NCBI RefSeq assembly: GCF_900115955.1
Contig: NZ_FOYL01000007.1
Coordinates: forward strand, 372,001-436,000
Source: Lentzea waywayandensis
GTDB lineage: Bacteria; Actinomycetota; Actinomycetes; Mycobacteriales; Pseudonocardiaceae
Length of the DNA: 64,000 nt
Direction of reading: 5' to 3'
Shown here: positions 41,888-50,505 of the stretch, in pieces
Layout: each line of letters starts with the position of its first letter
Numbering within the stretch: position 1 is the stretch's first letter
The notes under the pieces: generated by a model
The model's input: only the letters and a program-made list of their open reading frames with translations
What the model was told of the DNA's origin: nothing
The model's database searches: none
Made by a program: the position numbers and the translations under genes

Positions 41888-42731
41888 CCTCACGGCGCCG
41901 CGACGGCCGGTCCCACACCGCGCTGAACTCGCGCACCACGAGGATCGCGACCACGAGGAGCACTGTCGCCGCGAAGACCAAGCCGCTGAACAACATCCCG
42001 GCGCCACCACCGATGGAGGCGACCTTGGCGGCGGCCCATCCGACGGCGGCGGGGATGACCATGCAAGCGACGATGTTCCGTCGCCGTACCGTGTAGACGT
42101 TCTTCTCCCGTGCCAGCGACAAGCCGAGCACCACCGGAGTGAGCGTCACCAGGAGGCCGTACACCTCCAGCAGCAGCAACCTCGACGGCGCCGTGAACGC
42201 CAGCGCCACCACGGACACCGACAACGCGGCTCCCGCGACGACGAGCACGGTGCCGAGCACCCTGATCCGGTGCGCCGACTCGTAGTCGGCGGACACCGGG
42301 ACGAGCGGCCCGAACTCGCCCACAACGATCTTGTGGACGACGAAGCTGCTCCGCAGGACGAGCACCAGCGCGGCCACCACCGGCACCAGGAGCACCAGCG
42401 CGGCCACCAGCGCGAAGTCGCCCGGCCTGCCCACGGGCTCGACGCTGGACGCGAACCAGTAGAACGGGAAGAAGATCACCGCTGCGGCGCCCTCCAACAC
42501 CACGAACACGTGCCGCAGCCTGGCTGCCGATGCCGCGTCGGTGATCCGGGTCGCCACCACACCACCCGCCACCGCGCACAGGCACACCAGCCCGCCACTC
42601 ACCGCCGCGGCCACGAGCACCTGCGGGTTCCCGGCCTCGGTCAGCGCCGAGAACGCCGCCACCCAGGCGACGAACGCCACCCCCACCGCGGCCTGCACGA
42701 GGCCGCGCCTCCTGATCTGCTCCCCCGTCAC
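41877..42731 (-). CDS. Polytopic membrane protein
   Basis: 284 residues with about eight hydrophobic helices and few charges between them ('FVAWVAAFSALTEAG', 'GLVCLCAVAGGVVATRI', 'AALVLLVPVVAALVLVLRSS'). No transporter motif is recognised. It starts with GTG at 42731 after GAGGT and lies 35 bp below the four-helix protein in the same operon. Its 3' end overlaps the convergent serine hydrolase by 11 nt. Function unknown. Confidence 0.75.
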   Translation of the reverse strand: MTGEQIRRRGLVQAAVGVAFVAWVAAFSALTEAGNPQVLVAAAVSGGLVCLCAVAGGVVATRITDAASAARLRHVFVVLEGAAAVIFFPFYWFASSVEPVGRPGDFALVAALVLLVPVVAALVLVLRSSFVVHKIVVGEFGPLVPVSADYESAHRIRVLGTVLVVAGAALSVSVVALAFTAPSRLLLLEVYGLLVTLTPVVLGLSLAREKNVYTVRRRNIVACMVIPAAVGWAAAKVASIGGGAGMLFSGLVFAATVLLVVAILVVREFSAVWDRPSRRREVSP

Positions 42732-42766
42732 ACCTCTTACACGCCAGACCGCCCGGGAGTGTTGCC

Positions 42767-43273
42767 TCAGCCGGCCCGCAACACCCTGTGCGCGGTGAAG
42801 AACGCGACACCGCCCAGGACGATGAGCAGGCCCAGCAACGCGAGGTACACCGCTGCCCCGGCCGTGAAGGGAACCGGTCGAGTCTTCACGTTCAGCGCCA
42901 TCACCTCGGCGAACCAGGCGACCAGCACGCAGAAGATCGCACCGCCCCACCACACCCCGAGAAGGCGGCGGACCAGTCGTGCGCCGTTCACGTCGACGTA
43001 CTCGCCCTGGGCGCAGGAACGGGCAGTGGCGAGACTCAAGCCGGACAACACCGCGCAGAACGCCCCGATGCCGGCCGTCATCACGCCGATCACGTTGATC
43101 GGGCTGCGGGAGGACGGCAGGTTCAGTCCGATCACGACCAGCGCGATCCCGAACACCAGCGCCATGCCGATGAGGGGCAGGCCCGTCAAAGCCAGCCGCG
43201 TCCTGATCCGCTCGACGCGCGGTGCGGACACCCACACCCACGCCGGTGCCGGCCCCCGGCCGATGATCATCAT
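42767..43273 (-). CDS. Four-helix membrane protein
   Basis: 168 residues: a short cytoplasmic N-terminus (MMIIGRGPAPAWVWVSAPRV), two helices ('LTGLPLIGMALVFGIALVVI', 'NVIGVMTAGIGAFCAVLSGL'), a central polar loop 'CAQGEYVDVNGARLVRR', and two more helices ('GVWWGGAIFCVLVAWFAEVM'). Its ATG overlaps the stop of the 53-residue ORF upstream (ATGA). Family not recognised; encoded with another membrane protein. Confidence 0.72.
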   Translation of the reverse strand: MMIIGRGPAPAWVWVSAPRVERIRTRLALTGLPLIGMALVFGIALVVIGLNLPSSRSPINVIGVMTAGIGAFCAVLSGLSLATARSCAQGEYVDVNGARLVRRLLGVWWGGAIFCVLVAWFAEVMALNVKTRPVPFTAGAAVYLALLGLLIVLGGVAFFTAHRVLRAG

Positions 43274-43431
43274 TTGCTGGCCGCGGTGAGCACGGTTCCG
43301 TCCACCGCACCTTGGTCGGTGCTGTCGCACCAACGCGCGATGAGCCGGCCAGCACGCACTCGCCCGTAGAGCTCGGCGGGCGGCGGTGTGGCGCGCCGCC
43401 CTGCCGCGTACTCCCAGTCGTCGACCACCAC
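43270..43431 (-). CDS. Small soluble protein starting the membrane operon (53 residues)
   Basis: GTG at 43431 (or 43428) preceded by AGGGGG, stop TGA 43272-43270 overlapping the next ATG. The peptide begins VVVDDWEYAAGRRATPPPAE and contains 'RARWCDSTDQ'-like elements (LIARWCDSTDQGAVDGTVLT). The good ribosome site and the coupling favour a real gene. Function unknown. Confidence 0.5.
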   Translation of the reverse strand: MVVDDWEYAAGRRATPPPAELYGRVRAGRLIARWCDSTDQGAVDGTVLTAASK

Positions 43432-43442
43432 TCACCCCCTGC

Positions 43443-43470
43443 ACGCTGTGACGAAGCGACTTCACAGCGT
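43443..43470. promoter_or_regulatory. 9-bp inverted repeat between glyS and the membrane operon
   Basis: ACGCTGTGA (43443-43451) and TCACAGCGT (43462-43470), 10-nt spacer. It lies just 11 bp before the small ORF start and 33 bp after glyS, so it can be an operator of the membrane operon or a weak glyS terminator. Confidence 0.45.
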
Positions 43471-43503
43471 AGCAGCGTGGTGCGGCCGAACGGAGCAGTC
43501 GAA

Positions 43504-44901
43504 CTAGCAGCCGATCAGGCGTGCCGCGAGGTACGACTCCAGCTGGTCCATCGCCACGCGCTCCTGCGACATCGTGTCGCGCTCCCGCACCGTCACGGCG
43601 AGGTCGGTGAGCGTGTCGAAGTCGACCGTCACGCAGAACGGCGTGCCGATCTCGTCCTGACGGCGGTAGCGGCGGCCGATGGCACCGGCGTCGTCGAAGT
43701 CGACGTTCCAGTTGCGGCGCAGGGCCGTCGCGAGGTCGCGGGCCTTGGGCGACAGGTCGGCGTTGCGCGACAAGGGAAGCACCGCGACCTTGACCGGCGC
43801 GAGGCGGCGGTCGAGCTTGAGCACGACGCGCTTGTCCACGCCGCCCTTGGCGTTCGGGGCCTCGTCCTCGGTGTAGGCCTCCAGCAGGAACGCCATCATC
43901 GGGCGGCCGACACCGGCGGCGGGTTCGATGACGAACGGCTTGAAGCGCGAGTTCGTGGCCTGGTCGAAGTACGACAGGTCGACGCCGGAGTGGTTCGAGT
44001 GCGTCGTCAGGTCGAAGTCGGTGCGGTTCGCGATGCCCTCGAGCTCACCCCACTCCTGGCCGCCGAACTGGAAGCGGTACTCGACGTCGACCGTCCGCTT
44101 CGAGTAGTGCGACAGCTTTTCCTTCGGGTGCTCGTAGTGACGCAGGTTCTCCTTGGAGATGCCCAGGTCCGTGTACCAGCGGGTGCGCTCGTCGATCCAG
44201 TACTGGTGCCACTCTTCGTCCGTGCCCGGCTCGACGAAGAACTCCATCTCCATCTGCTCGAACTCGCGGGTGCGGAAGATGAAGTTGCCCGGCGTGATCT
44301 CGTTGCGGAACGACTTGCCGATCTGACCGATGCCGAACGGCGGCTTCTTGCGCGACGTCGTCTGCACGTTCAGGAAGTTCGTGAAGATGCCCTGCGCGGT
44401 CTCCGGGCGCAGGTAGTGCAGGCCTTCCTCGGTCTCGATCGGGCCGAGGTGCGTCTTGAGCAGGCCGTTGAACATCTTCGGCTCGGTGTAGGTGCCGCGC
44501 ACGCCGCAGTTGGGGCACGGCACGTCGGAGACGTCGCCCTCGGCGACCTCCTTGCCGGTGCGCTCCGCGTACTCCTCGGACAGCGTGTCCGCGCGGAACC
44601 GCTTGTGGCACGACTCGCACTCGACGAGCGGGTCGACGAACGCCTCGACGTGACCGGAGGCGACCCACACGTCACGCGGCAGGATGACCGACGAGTCCAG
44701 GCCGACGACGTCCTCGCGGCCGCGGACCATGAAGTTCCACCACTGGCGCTTGATGTTGTCCTTGAGCTCGACGCCGAGAGGTCCGTAGTCCCATGCCGAG
44801 CGGGTACCGCCGTAGATCTCCCCGCACGGGTAGACGAACCCCCTGCGCTTGCAGAGGCTGACAACGGTCTCGATGCGATCGGCGGGCAAGGGGAACTCCA
44901 T
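43504..44901 (-). CDS. glyS: Glycine-tRNA ligase
   Basis: 465 residues of the single-chain class II type: '[20 protein letters not shown]', motif 2 '[10 protein letters not shown]...[14 protein letters not shown]', motif 3 '[10 protein letters not shown]', and zinc-type pairs CESCHKRF and CPNCG. It charges tRNA-Gly. Monocistronic on the minus strand, in the conserved position next to smtB-zur (compare Rv2357c). Confidence 0.97.
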   Translation of the reverse strand: MEFPLPADRIETVVSLCKRRGFVYPCGEIYGGTRSAWDYGPLGVELKDNIKRQWWNFMVRGREDVVGLDSSVILPRDVWVASGHVEAFVDPLVECESCHKRFRADTLSEEYAERTGKEVAEGDVSDVPCPNCGVRGTYTEPKMFNGLLKTHLGPIETEEGLHYLRPETAQGIFTNFLNVQTTSRKKPPFGIGQIGKSFRNEITPGNFIFRTREFEQMEMEFFVEPGTDEEWHQYWIDERTRWYTDLGISKENLRHYEHPKEKLSHYSKRTVDVEYRFQFGGQEWGELEGIANRTDFDLTTHSNHSGVDLSYFDQATNSRFKPFVIEPAAGVGRPMMAFLLEAYTEDEAPNAKGGVDKRVVLKLDRRLAPVKVAVLPLSRNADLSPKARDLATALRRNWNVDFDDAGAIGRRYRRQDEIGTPFCVTVDFDTLTDLAVTVRERDTMSQERVAMDQLESYLAARLIGC

Positions 44902-44982
44902 CGGGCGAATGAGAATCGGGGCCTCAAGCCTAGCCCGTCACGTCAGGCCCCGAACGGGCGACCGGAGCCTTACCCTGCACGG

Positions 44983-45660
44983 ATGGAAGACCGGCTGCGA
45001 GAGCTGTGGGACTTCGCCGACCTGGGCGGCACCGAGGCGAGGTTCCGCGCGGCGCTGAACGACGAGGCGACCGACGACGGGCGCGCGGAGGTGCTGACCC
45101 AGCTCGCCCGCGTCGAGGGCCTGCGCGACAACTTCGCCGCAGGTCACGCGTTGATCGACGAGGCGGAGACGCTCGTGTCCCCCGACTCGACGGGCCGCGT
45201 GCGCACGTTGCTGGAACGCGGCAGGCTGCACCGTTCCGGCGGTGATCCGGAGGCGGCGCAACCGTTGTTCGTGGCGGCGTTCGTCCTCGCGAAGAAGCGC
45301 GACGACCTGTGGTTCGCCGCGGACGCCGCGCACATGGTGGCCCTGGTCGACGACCCGGAGAAGTGGACGCAGGTCGGGCTCGACGTGATCTCGGAGCACC
45401 CGAACCTGACGCACTGGCTCGGGCCGCTGTACAACAACCTCGGCTGGTACTACTTCGAGCACGAACGCTACGAGGACGCGCTGACGGCGTTCGACCAGAC
45501 GCCCGCGCCCTACGCCGCGTACGGCAAGGCCAAGACGCTGCACATCCTCGGCCGCACCGAAGAAGCCGCGCAGGCGGCGCGCCGGGCGTTGGAGCTGCTG
45601 CCGGACGGTTCCGACGAGGAGTTCCTCGCGGAGATGACGAAGATCGCTAGCGAGGGGTAG
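44983..45660 (+). CDS. Tetratricopeptide-repeat protein
   Basis: 225 residues, all helical, with TPR units such as 'NLGWYYFEHERYEDALTAFD' and 'AKTLHILGRTEEAAQAARRA'. No signal peptide or other domain. The ATG at 44983 lies 82 bp from the divergent glyS start. It probably mediates protein contacts; partner unknown. Its end overlaps the convergent monooxygenase gene by 14 nt. Confidence 0.85.
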   Translation: MEDRLRELWDFADLGGTEARFRAALNDEATDDGRAEVLTQLARVEGLRDNFAAGHALIDEAETLVSPDSTGRVRTLLERGRLHRSGGDPEAAQPLFVAAFVLAKKRDDLWFAADAAHMVALVDDPEKWTQVGLDVISEHPNLTHWLGPLYNNLGWYYFEHERYEDALTAFDQTPAPYAAYGKAKTLHILGRTEEAAQAARRALELLPDGSDEEFLAEMTKIASEG

Positions 45661-46021
45661 CCGGACCCGCGGCCTCGCCGAGCCGCACCGTGAACGCGTC
45701 CTCGGCGAGCACGCTCGTGTGCGTCTCGACCTCACCGCCGGCACTGGTCAGCGTCGGCTCGTACATGGCGGGTTCGTCGGTGAGCGCCTCGGACAGCAGC
45801 GGGATGACGTGTTCGCGCACGGGGAACGGCGACATCGCGCGCCGGTAGGCCACCACGGACTCGAACTCGACCGTCAGCACCCAGCGGTCGTCCTCGTCGG
45901 TCGAGCGCGCCAGCGTGCCCTTGCGGCACCCCGGCTGAGCCGTCAGCAGCTTCAACGCCTGCTCGACGCGCGAGGTGAACGACTCGGGATCGGATACGCG
46001 AAAGCGGCACACGAGGAGCAC
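45647..46021 (-). CDS. Antibiotic-biosynthesis-monooxygenase (ABM) domain protein
   Basis: 124 residues with a ferredoxin-like ABM fold: 'VLLVCRFRVSDPESFTSRVE', 'PGCRKGTLARSTDEDDRWVL', 'VEFESVVAYRRAMSPFPV'. GTG start at 46021. Such small dimeric proteins may oxidise polyketide-like compounds or simply bind hydrophobic ligands. Divergent from a small membrane gene 17 bp away. Confidence 0.8.
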   Translation of the reverse strand: MLLVCRFRVSDPESFTSRVEQALKLLTAQPGCRKGTLARSTDEDDRWVLTVEFESVVAYRRAMSPFPVREHVIPLLSEALTDEPAMYEPTLTSAGGEVETHTSVLAEDAFTVRLGEAAGPATPR

Positions 46022-46038
46022 GGTGCAAGGATGGCACG

Positions 46039-46317
46039 GTGACCTCCAAGCGCCCTCTCCTGCCCGGCGACGGCCCACTCGCGCGCGTCCGCCCCGTCGT
46101 GGCGTTCGTGCTCGTGCTCGGTCTGTTCATCACCGGCGTGTTGGTGGGCGGCACCCTCGGCGCGGTGCTGCTCGGTGTGCTGATCGTGGGCGCCGGCGTG
46201 CTGCTGGCAGCCACCTGGAAGGTTCTTTCCCCAGCTCAGCGCACATTGCGCGTGGTGGTCCTGCTCGTACTGCTCATCATCACCGTAGAATTGGTTGTGA
46301 AAATCCCTACCAGGTGA
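46039..46317 (+). CDS. Small membrane protein (92 residues)
   Basis: A basic N-terminus (MTSKRPLLPGDGPLARVRPV), two or three hydrophobic segments ('VVAFVLVLGLFITGVLVGGT', 'LLGVLIVGAGVLLAATWKVL', 'RVVVLLVLLIITVELVVKI'). It resembles the DUF6703-like actinobacterial proteins in size and topology; family not certain. It lies 11 bp before smtB and may be in that transcript. Confidence 0.75.
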   Translation: MTSKRPLLPGDGPLARVRPVVAFVLVLGLFITGVLVGGTLGAVLLGVLIVGAGVLLAATWKVLSPAQRTLRVVVLLVLLIITVELVVKIPTR

Positions 46318-46328
46318 GGTGCGCCGCC

Positions 46329-46679
46329 ATGACCGTCCAGTTGCACGGCGAGCACTCCCCCGAACGCGCGGCCCCCGCGCCCGCGCCACCCCGTTCCGCG
46401 CACACCCTCGCCGAGGCCGGCGACCTGCTGCGCGCGCTGGCCGCCCCGGTCCGCATCGCCATCGTGCTGCAGCTGCGGGAACACGACCGCTGCGTGCACG
46501 AACTGGTCGAGGCGCTGGGAGTCGCCCAGCCGCTGATCAGCCAGCACCTGCGCGTGCTGAAGTCGGCGGGCGTGGTGCACGGCGAAAGACACGGCCGCGA
46601 GGTCGTGTACCGACTGGTGGACGAACACCTGGCGCACATCGTGGTGGACGCTGTGACGCACGTCGAGGAGAAGTTGTGA
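46329..46679 (+). CDS. smtB: ArsR/SmtB-family zinc-responsive repressor
   Basis: 116 residues with an ArsR winged helix ('LLRALAAPVRIAIVLQLREH', 'GVAQPLISQHLRVLKSAGVV'). The C-terminal helix keeps a SmtB alpha-5 metal site: D-x-H and H-x-x-E in 'DEHLAHIVVDAVTHVEE'. Zinc loading should release it from DNA. It overlaps zur by GTGA, the same pair and order as M. tuberculosis Rv2358-Rv2359, where SmtB represses the operon when zinc is low. Confidence 0.93.
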   Translation: MTVQLHGEHSPERAAPAPAPPRSAHTLAEAGDLLRALAAPVRIAIVLQLREHDRCVHELVEALGVAQPLISQHLRVLKSAGVVHGERHGREVVYRLVDEHLAHIVVDAVTHVEEKL

Positions 46680-47074
46680 CCGGACTGAGGTCCACCAAGC
46701 AGCGCACCGCGGTGTCGAACCTGCTCGACCAGCTCGACGACTTCCGCAGCGCCCAGGAACTGCACGAGGAACTACGCCGCCGCGGCGAGGGCATCGGCCT
46801 GACGACGGTCTACCGCACACTCCAGTCCCTCGCGGACGCGGGCCAGGTCGACGTCCTGCGCACCGACTCGGGCGAGGCGATCTATCGCCGTTGCTCGGCG
46901 CACCACCACCATCACCTCGTGTGCCGCCACTGCGGCCGCACGGTCGAGGTGGAGGGCCCCGCCGTCGAGAAGTGGGCGGACCGGGTGGCGGCCGAGAACG
47001 GCTTCTCCGAGGTCAGCCACACCGTCGAGATCTTCGGCACGTGCGCGGAGTGCACGGCCAAGGGCCTCAAGTAG
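46676..47074 (+). CDS. zur: Fur-family zinc uptake regulator
   Basis: 132 residues: winged helix ('STKQRTAVSNLLDQLDDFRS', 'GIGLTTVYRTLQSLADAGQV'), the His-rich regulatory site 'CSAHHHHHLVC', and two structural CxxC pairs (CRHC, CAEC). With zinc it represses uptake and alternative ribosomal protein genes. The start is GTG at 46676 inside the smtB stop. It ends 3 bp from the convergent TIGR03943/permease operon. Confidence 0.94.
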   Translation: MTGLRSTKQRTAVSNLLDQLDDFRSAQELHEELRRRGEGIGLTTVYRTLQSLADAGQVDVLRTDSGEAIYRRCSAHHHHHLVCRHCGRTVEVEGPAVEKWADRVAAENGFSEVSHTVEIFGTCAECTAKGLK

Positions 47075-47077
47075 GGC

Positions 47078-47779
47078 CTAGGACTCGTAGGGCTCGACCG
47101 GCTCGGGCACCGGCGTGAAGGACTCCACGGTGAAGCTCGGCACCCAGGAGTTCTTCTCGTTCGCCGACTTCGGCACGACCTTCCCGGTCACCTCGACCCA
47201 CTGCTCGTCGGGCAGCGCGGGCACGTCCCCGGTCACCCGCACCTTCAACGGCCGGGCGTCGGCGGCGCAGCACGAGATCGCGAGCCGTGCGACGTAGGTG
47301 TCGCCGTCCGCGCGCAGCAGGAAGCCGGTCAGCTTGACCCGGCGGCCGTCCAGGGTGCCGGACTCGTCCCACGCCGTGCGCGTGACGAACTCCGTCATGG
47401 ACAACGGGATCACGTCGGCGGACGGCAGCTCGCCGAGCAGGTTGCGGGAGCGCTGCGTCTGGTTCGTGTCGGCGGCCGAGTTGACGACGTCGCCGCCCAG
47501 TGCCGGGGGCGAGATCAGGAACACGGCCAGGACCGGCAGCAGCATCAGCCACGTCGAGCGCGACGAGTGCGAGTGCTCGTGACCGTCGTCGGCGGCCTTG
47601 CCCCGGCGGACGTCCCGGATGATCGCGAACAGCGCGAGGCCGATCATGATCACGCCGGCCGCGATCAGCAGCGGCAGCAGGCTCTTCTGCACGTACCTGA
47701 GATAGAGCCCGGAGAAGCTGATCTTCAGCAGCGCGCCGCCGAGCAGGACCAGCAGGATGTTCTGGGTTTCCCGCCTCAC
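47078..47779 (-). CDS. TIGR03943-family (DUF1980) permease partner
   Basis: 233 residues: two TM helices near the N-terminus, a His-rich stretch 'DGHEHSHSS', a third helix, and a C-terminal OB-like domain ('RRVKLTGFLL', 'RLAISCCAADARPLKVRV', 'VEVTGKV'). Cysteines CC in 'AISCCAAD' are typical of this family. It always accompanies the YraQ-type permease, here by GTGA overlap. The His/Cys content suggests metal handling; transport substrate not established. Confidence 0.88.
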   Translation of the reverse strand: MRRETQNILLVLLGGALLKISFSGLYLRYVQKSLLPLLIAAGVIMIGLALFAIIRDVRRGKAADDGHEHSHSSRSTWLMLLPVLAVFLISPPALGGDVVNSAADTNQTQRSRNLLGELPSADVIPLSMTEFVTRTAWDESGTLDGRRVKLTGFLLRADGDTYVARLAISCCAADARPLKVRVTGDVPALPDEQWVEVTGKVVPKSANEKNSWVPSFTVESFTPVPEPVEPYES

Positions 47780-48786
47780 AGCAGCACCACTCCCGTCGCG
47801 ACGGCGCACAAGATCGCCACCACGAAGGTAGCGGGTGCGAAGCGGAAGGCGAAGGACTTGCCGAACGCACCGGCCTGCAACGCGATCAGCTTCACGTCGA
47901 CCGCGGGGCCGACGACGAGGAACACCAGCCGCGGCAACAGCGGCAGCGCGGAGAACGCGACGGCCACGAACGCGTCGGCCTCCGAGCACAGCGCCAGGAT
48001 GACGGCCAGGAAGGCCATCACGATCACGCCCAGCACGATCTGACCGCCCAGCGTCTGCATCCACGCGACCGGCACGAACGTCTTGAACGCCGCCGCGAAC
48101 AGCCCGCCCAGCACCAGGAACCCGCCGGCGTCCACGAGGTCGTGCCGCGCGCTCTCGGCGAAGACGGCCCACTTGTTCTGACCCGAGTGGTCTCCCAGCT
48201 TCGCCAGCGCGCGTTCGGCGATCCACTCCATCTTGCCGAAGCGCACCCACAGCCAGCCCATGACCATCGCGGTCAGCAACGAGCCGACGAACCGCGCCAC
48301 GACCATCATCGGGGTGTCGTTGAACGCCACGGCGGTCGACACCAGCACGATCGGGTTCACCGCGGGCGCGGCCAGCAGGAACGTCAGCGCCACAGCCGGT
48401 GCGACGCCCTGCTGCATGAGCCGCTTGGCCACCGGCACCGAGGCGCACTCGCACCCCGGCAGGGCGATGCCCGCGACACCGGCCACGGGCACGGCCAGCG
48501 CGGTCTTCGACGGCAGCAGCTTGCGCAGCGCCGAGGCCGGTACGAACGCCGCGATGGCGCCCGAGATCAGCACGCCCAGCACGAGGAACGGCATCGCCTG
48601 CACGCAGATCGCCACGAACACGGTCGACGCCGTGCGCAGCTTCGGCACGTCGAGAAGATCAACGAGCCTGGACTGGAAGAGCAGTGCGAGAACGAGGATC
48701 CCGCACAGCACCTCCAACGACGTGATCTTCAGCCGAGGCGGGCCGGAGCGCCGCTTCGACGAGCGGATCTCGCCGGTGATCGTCAT
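47776..48786 (-). CDS. YraQ/DUF318-type permease
   Basis: 336 residues with about eight or more TM helices. The hallmark 'PGCECASVPVAKRLMQQGVA' and a second half repeat are present, typical of DUF318 permeases. With the TIGR03943 protein it forms a two-component membrane system found in many bacteria; substrate unknown. It overlaps the acidic gene upstream (ATGA) and lies convergent to smtB-zur, so zinc-linked control is possible, but no Zur box was seen in front of it. Confidence 0.9.
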   Translation of the reverse strand: MTITGEIRSSKRRSGPPRLKITSLEVLCGILVLALLFQSRLVDLLDVPKLRTASTVFVAICVQAMPFLVLGVLISGAIAAFVPASALRKLLPSKTALAVPVAGVAGIALPGCECASVPVAKRLMQQGVAPAVALTFLLAAPAVNPIVLVSTAVAFNDTPMMVVARFVGSLLTAMVMGWLWVRFGKMEWIAERALAKLGDHSGQNKWAVFAESARHDLVDAGGFLVLGGLFAAAFKTFVPVAWMQTLGGQIVLGVIVMAFLAVILALCSEADAFVAVAFSALPLLPRLVFLVVGPAVDVKLIALQAGAFGKSFAFRFAPATFVVAILCAVATGVVLL

Positions 48787-49223
48787 TCCGCGTCCGCGTC
48801 CAGGTCCAGCAGGCGGCGGTACTGGCGCGCCATGCCCTCGCGGATCTCCTCGGGCGAGGGCGGCTCGTCGAACTCCGCCTCCTCCTCTTCGAGATCGTCG
48901 TCGTCGAAGTCGACGGGAGTGCCGTTGACGGTCTCCTCCTCGTCGGCCTCTTCTTCGAGAGCGGCCTCGCGGAGCTCCTCGATCGTGGCTGAGACGTCGT
49001 CGGCCGACAGCGCGGGCAGCATCGGCTTCACGATGGCCAGCACGCCGCCCTCGGCGTCGTCGAGCGCCACTGCCTCGGCCAGCGCGACGGCGTGGTCACG
49101 CTCGTACGGGCCGCAGATGAACGAGTCCCAGTCGTCGCCGCCCGAGGGCTCGAACGTGACGGTCCACGGGAACTCGTTGACGTCCGAGTCCTCTTCCGGC
49201 TCGTAAATGATCACGCCACCCAT
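48783..49223 (-). CDS. Acidic conserved hypothetical protein
   Basis: 146 residues: an N-terminal ordered part (MGGVIIYEPEEDSDVNEFPW, 'FEPSGGDDWDSFICGPYERD') and a highly acidic C-terminal half ('EEEADEEETVNGTPVDFDDD'). ATG at 49223 after AAAGGA. Coupled to the permease by ATGA. Function unknown. Confidence 0.78.
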   Translation of the reverse strand: MGGVIIYEPEEDSDVNEFPWTVTFEPSGGDDWDSFICGPYERDHAVALAEAVALDDAEGGVLAIVKPMLPALSADDVSATIEELREAALEEEADEEETVNGTPVDFDDDDLEEEEAEFDEPPSPEEIREGMARQYRRLLDLDADAE

Positions 49224-49237
49224 GGAAGGGTCCTTTC

Positions 49238-49636
49238 TCAAGAAAAGCGGGAGAGGAGCTCGCCGCGCACCTGCGACGCGGTCGAGACGACCAACATGAG
49301 GAGCGTGCTCAGCGGTTCCGGCTTGAGGCCGTCCGCCGGGAACGCGTAGCGCAGCATCACGTCCGTGCCGCGTTCGGAGTGGATCACGCCGAGCGTGCCG
49401 AACAGGCCTTGACCAGCGCGTTCAGCGACCCACCCGGCCGCCTCGGACGGCAGGTCCCACGCGACGACGACCGTCAGCGAGAGAACGGTCAGCCCTTCGG
49501 CCAGTTCCATGCCCTGCACCGCGCACGGCACGTCGCCGTGGCGGAAGCTCAGCGCGCCGTCGTCGTCCACGGAGACGTCGTGGAACAGCTCCAACGCCTT
49601 GCGTGCGGCCTCCAGGGCCTCACCGCTCGCGTTCAC
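49238..49636 (-). CDS. YbjN/T3SS-chaperone-like protein
   Basis: 132 residues with an alpha-beta pattern ('[20 protein letters not shown]', '[20 protein letters not shown]') like YbjN/TY-Chap proteins. GTG start overlaps the uppS stop. It lies in a position conserved in relatives (compare Rv2360c). Role unknown, possibly chaperone-like. Confidence 0.72.
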   Translation of the reverse strand: MNASGEALEAARKALELFHDVSVDDDGALSFRHGDVPCAVQGMELAEGLTVLSLTVVVAWDLPSEAAGWVAERAGQGLFGTLGVIHSERGTDVMLRYAFPADGLKPEPLSTLLMLVVSTASQVRGELLSRFS

Positions 49637-50469
49637 GACGACGCCACCTCCTCACCGGGCTTGTCGACGGCACCGCCGAAGCGACGGTCGCGGTCCGCGA
49701 ACTTCTCGCAGGCGCGCCACAGGTCGCGGCGGTCGAAATCGGGCCAGAGGATGTCCTGGTAGACCATCTCGGCGTACGCGGACTGCCACAGCAGGAAGTT
49801 CGAGGTGCGCTGCTCACCGGACGGCCTGATGAACAGGTCGACGTCCGGCATCTCCGGCTTGTACAGGTACTTCGCGAGGGTGCGCTCGTCGACCTTGTCC
49901 GGGTTGATCTTCCCGGCGGCGACCAGGCGCGCGACCTCCCTGGCGGCGTCGCCGATCTCCGCGCGGCCGCCGTAGTTCACGCACATCACGAGGTTCAGCA
50001 CGTCGTTCTCGGCCGTGCGGACCTCGGCCTCCTGGAGCTGCTTGATGACGCTGCCCCACAGGCGCGGCGAGCGGCCGGCCCAGTGGATGCGGACACCCAT
50101 CTCGTCCAGCTCGTCGGTGCGGCGCGCGATCACGTCGCGGTTGAAGTTCATCAGGAAGCGGACCTCTTCGGGGCTGCGCTTCCAGTTCTCGGTGGAGAAG
50201 GCGTACAGCGAAAGCCACTTCACGCCCAGCTCGATGGAGCCCTTCGCGACGTCGAGCACGACCTGCTCACCGCGCTTGTGGCCCTCCACCCGCGACAGTC
50301 CGCGCTGGTTCGCCCAACGACCGTTGCCGTCCATCACGATCGCGATGTGCTTGGGCACCAGATCGGCCGGGATGTCCGGAGGCGTCGCACCGGACTCGTG
50401 CGGCTCCGGCGGGCGCGGAACGCGCTTCTCACGCTCAGAGCGGCGGCGACGCAACATGGGGCTCGGCAT
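49633..50469 (-). CDS. uppS: Isoprenyl transferase (undecaprenyl/decaprenyl diphosphate synthase)
   Basis: 278 residues: catalytic '[20 protein letters not shown]', '[12 protein letters not shown]', and '[20 protein letters not shown]'. A cis-prenyl transferase that makes the lipid carrier for peptidoglycan and arabinogalactan. The second ATG at 50457 has a better ribosome-site spacing than the first. Equivalent of Rv2361c. Confidence 0.96.
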   Translation of the reverse strand: MPSPMLRRRRSEREKRVPRPPEPHESGATPPDIPADLVPKHIAIVMDGNGRWANQRGLSRVEGHKRGEQVVLDVAKGSIELGVKWLSLYAFSTENWKRSPEEVRFLMNFNRDVIARRTDELDEMGVRIHWAGRSPRLWGSVIKQLQEAEVRTAENDVLNLVMCVNYGGRAEIGDAAREVARLVAAGKINPDKVDERTLAKYLYKPEMPDVDLFIRPSGEQRTSNFLLWQSAYAEMVYQDILWPDFDRRDLWRACEKFADRDRRFGGAVDKPGEEVASS

Positions 50470-50505
50470 CCTTTCGAGCGAAAACCGTTGTCGGTAGCAG
50501 CCACA

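Noticed and set aside
46290-46317. Zur half-site (TGTGAAAATC) before smtB
   Set aside because: Only one half of the TGAAAATnATTTTCA dyad is found and it is within the coding end of the membrane gene.
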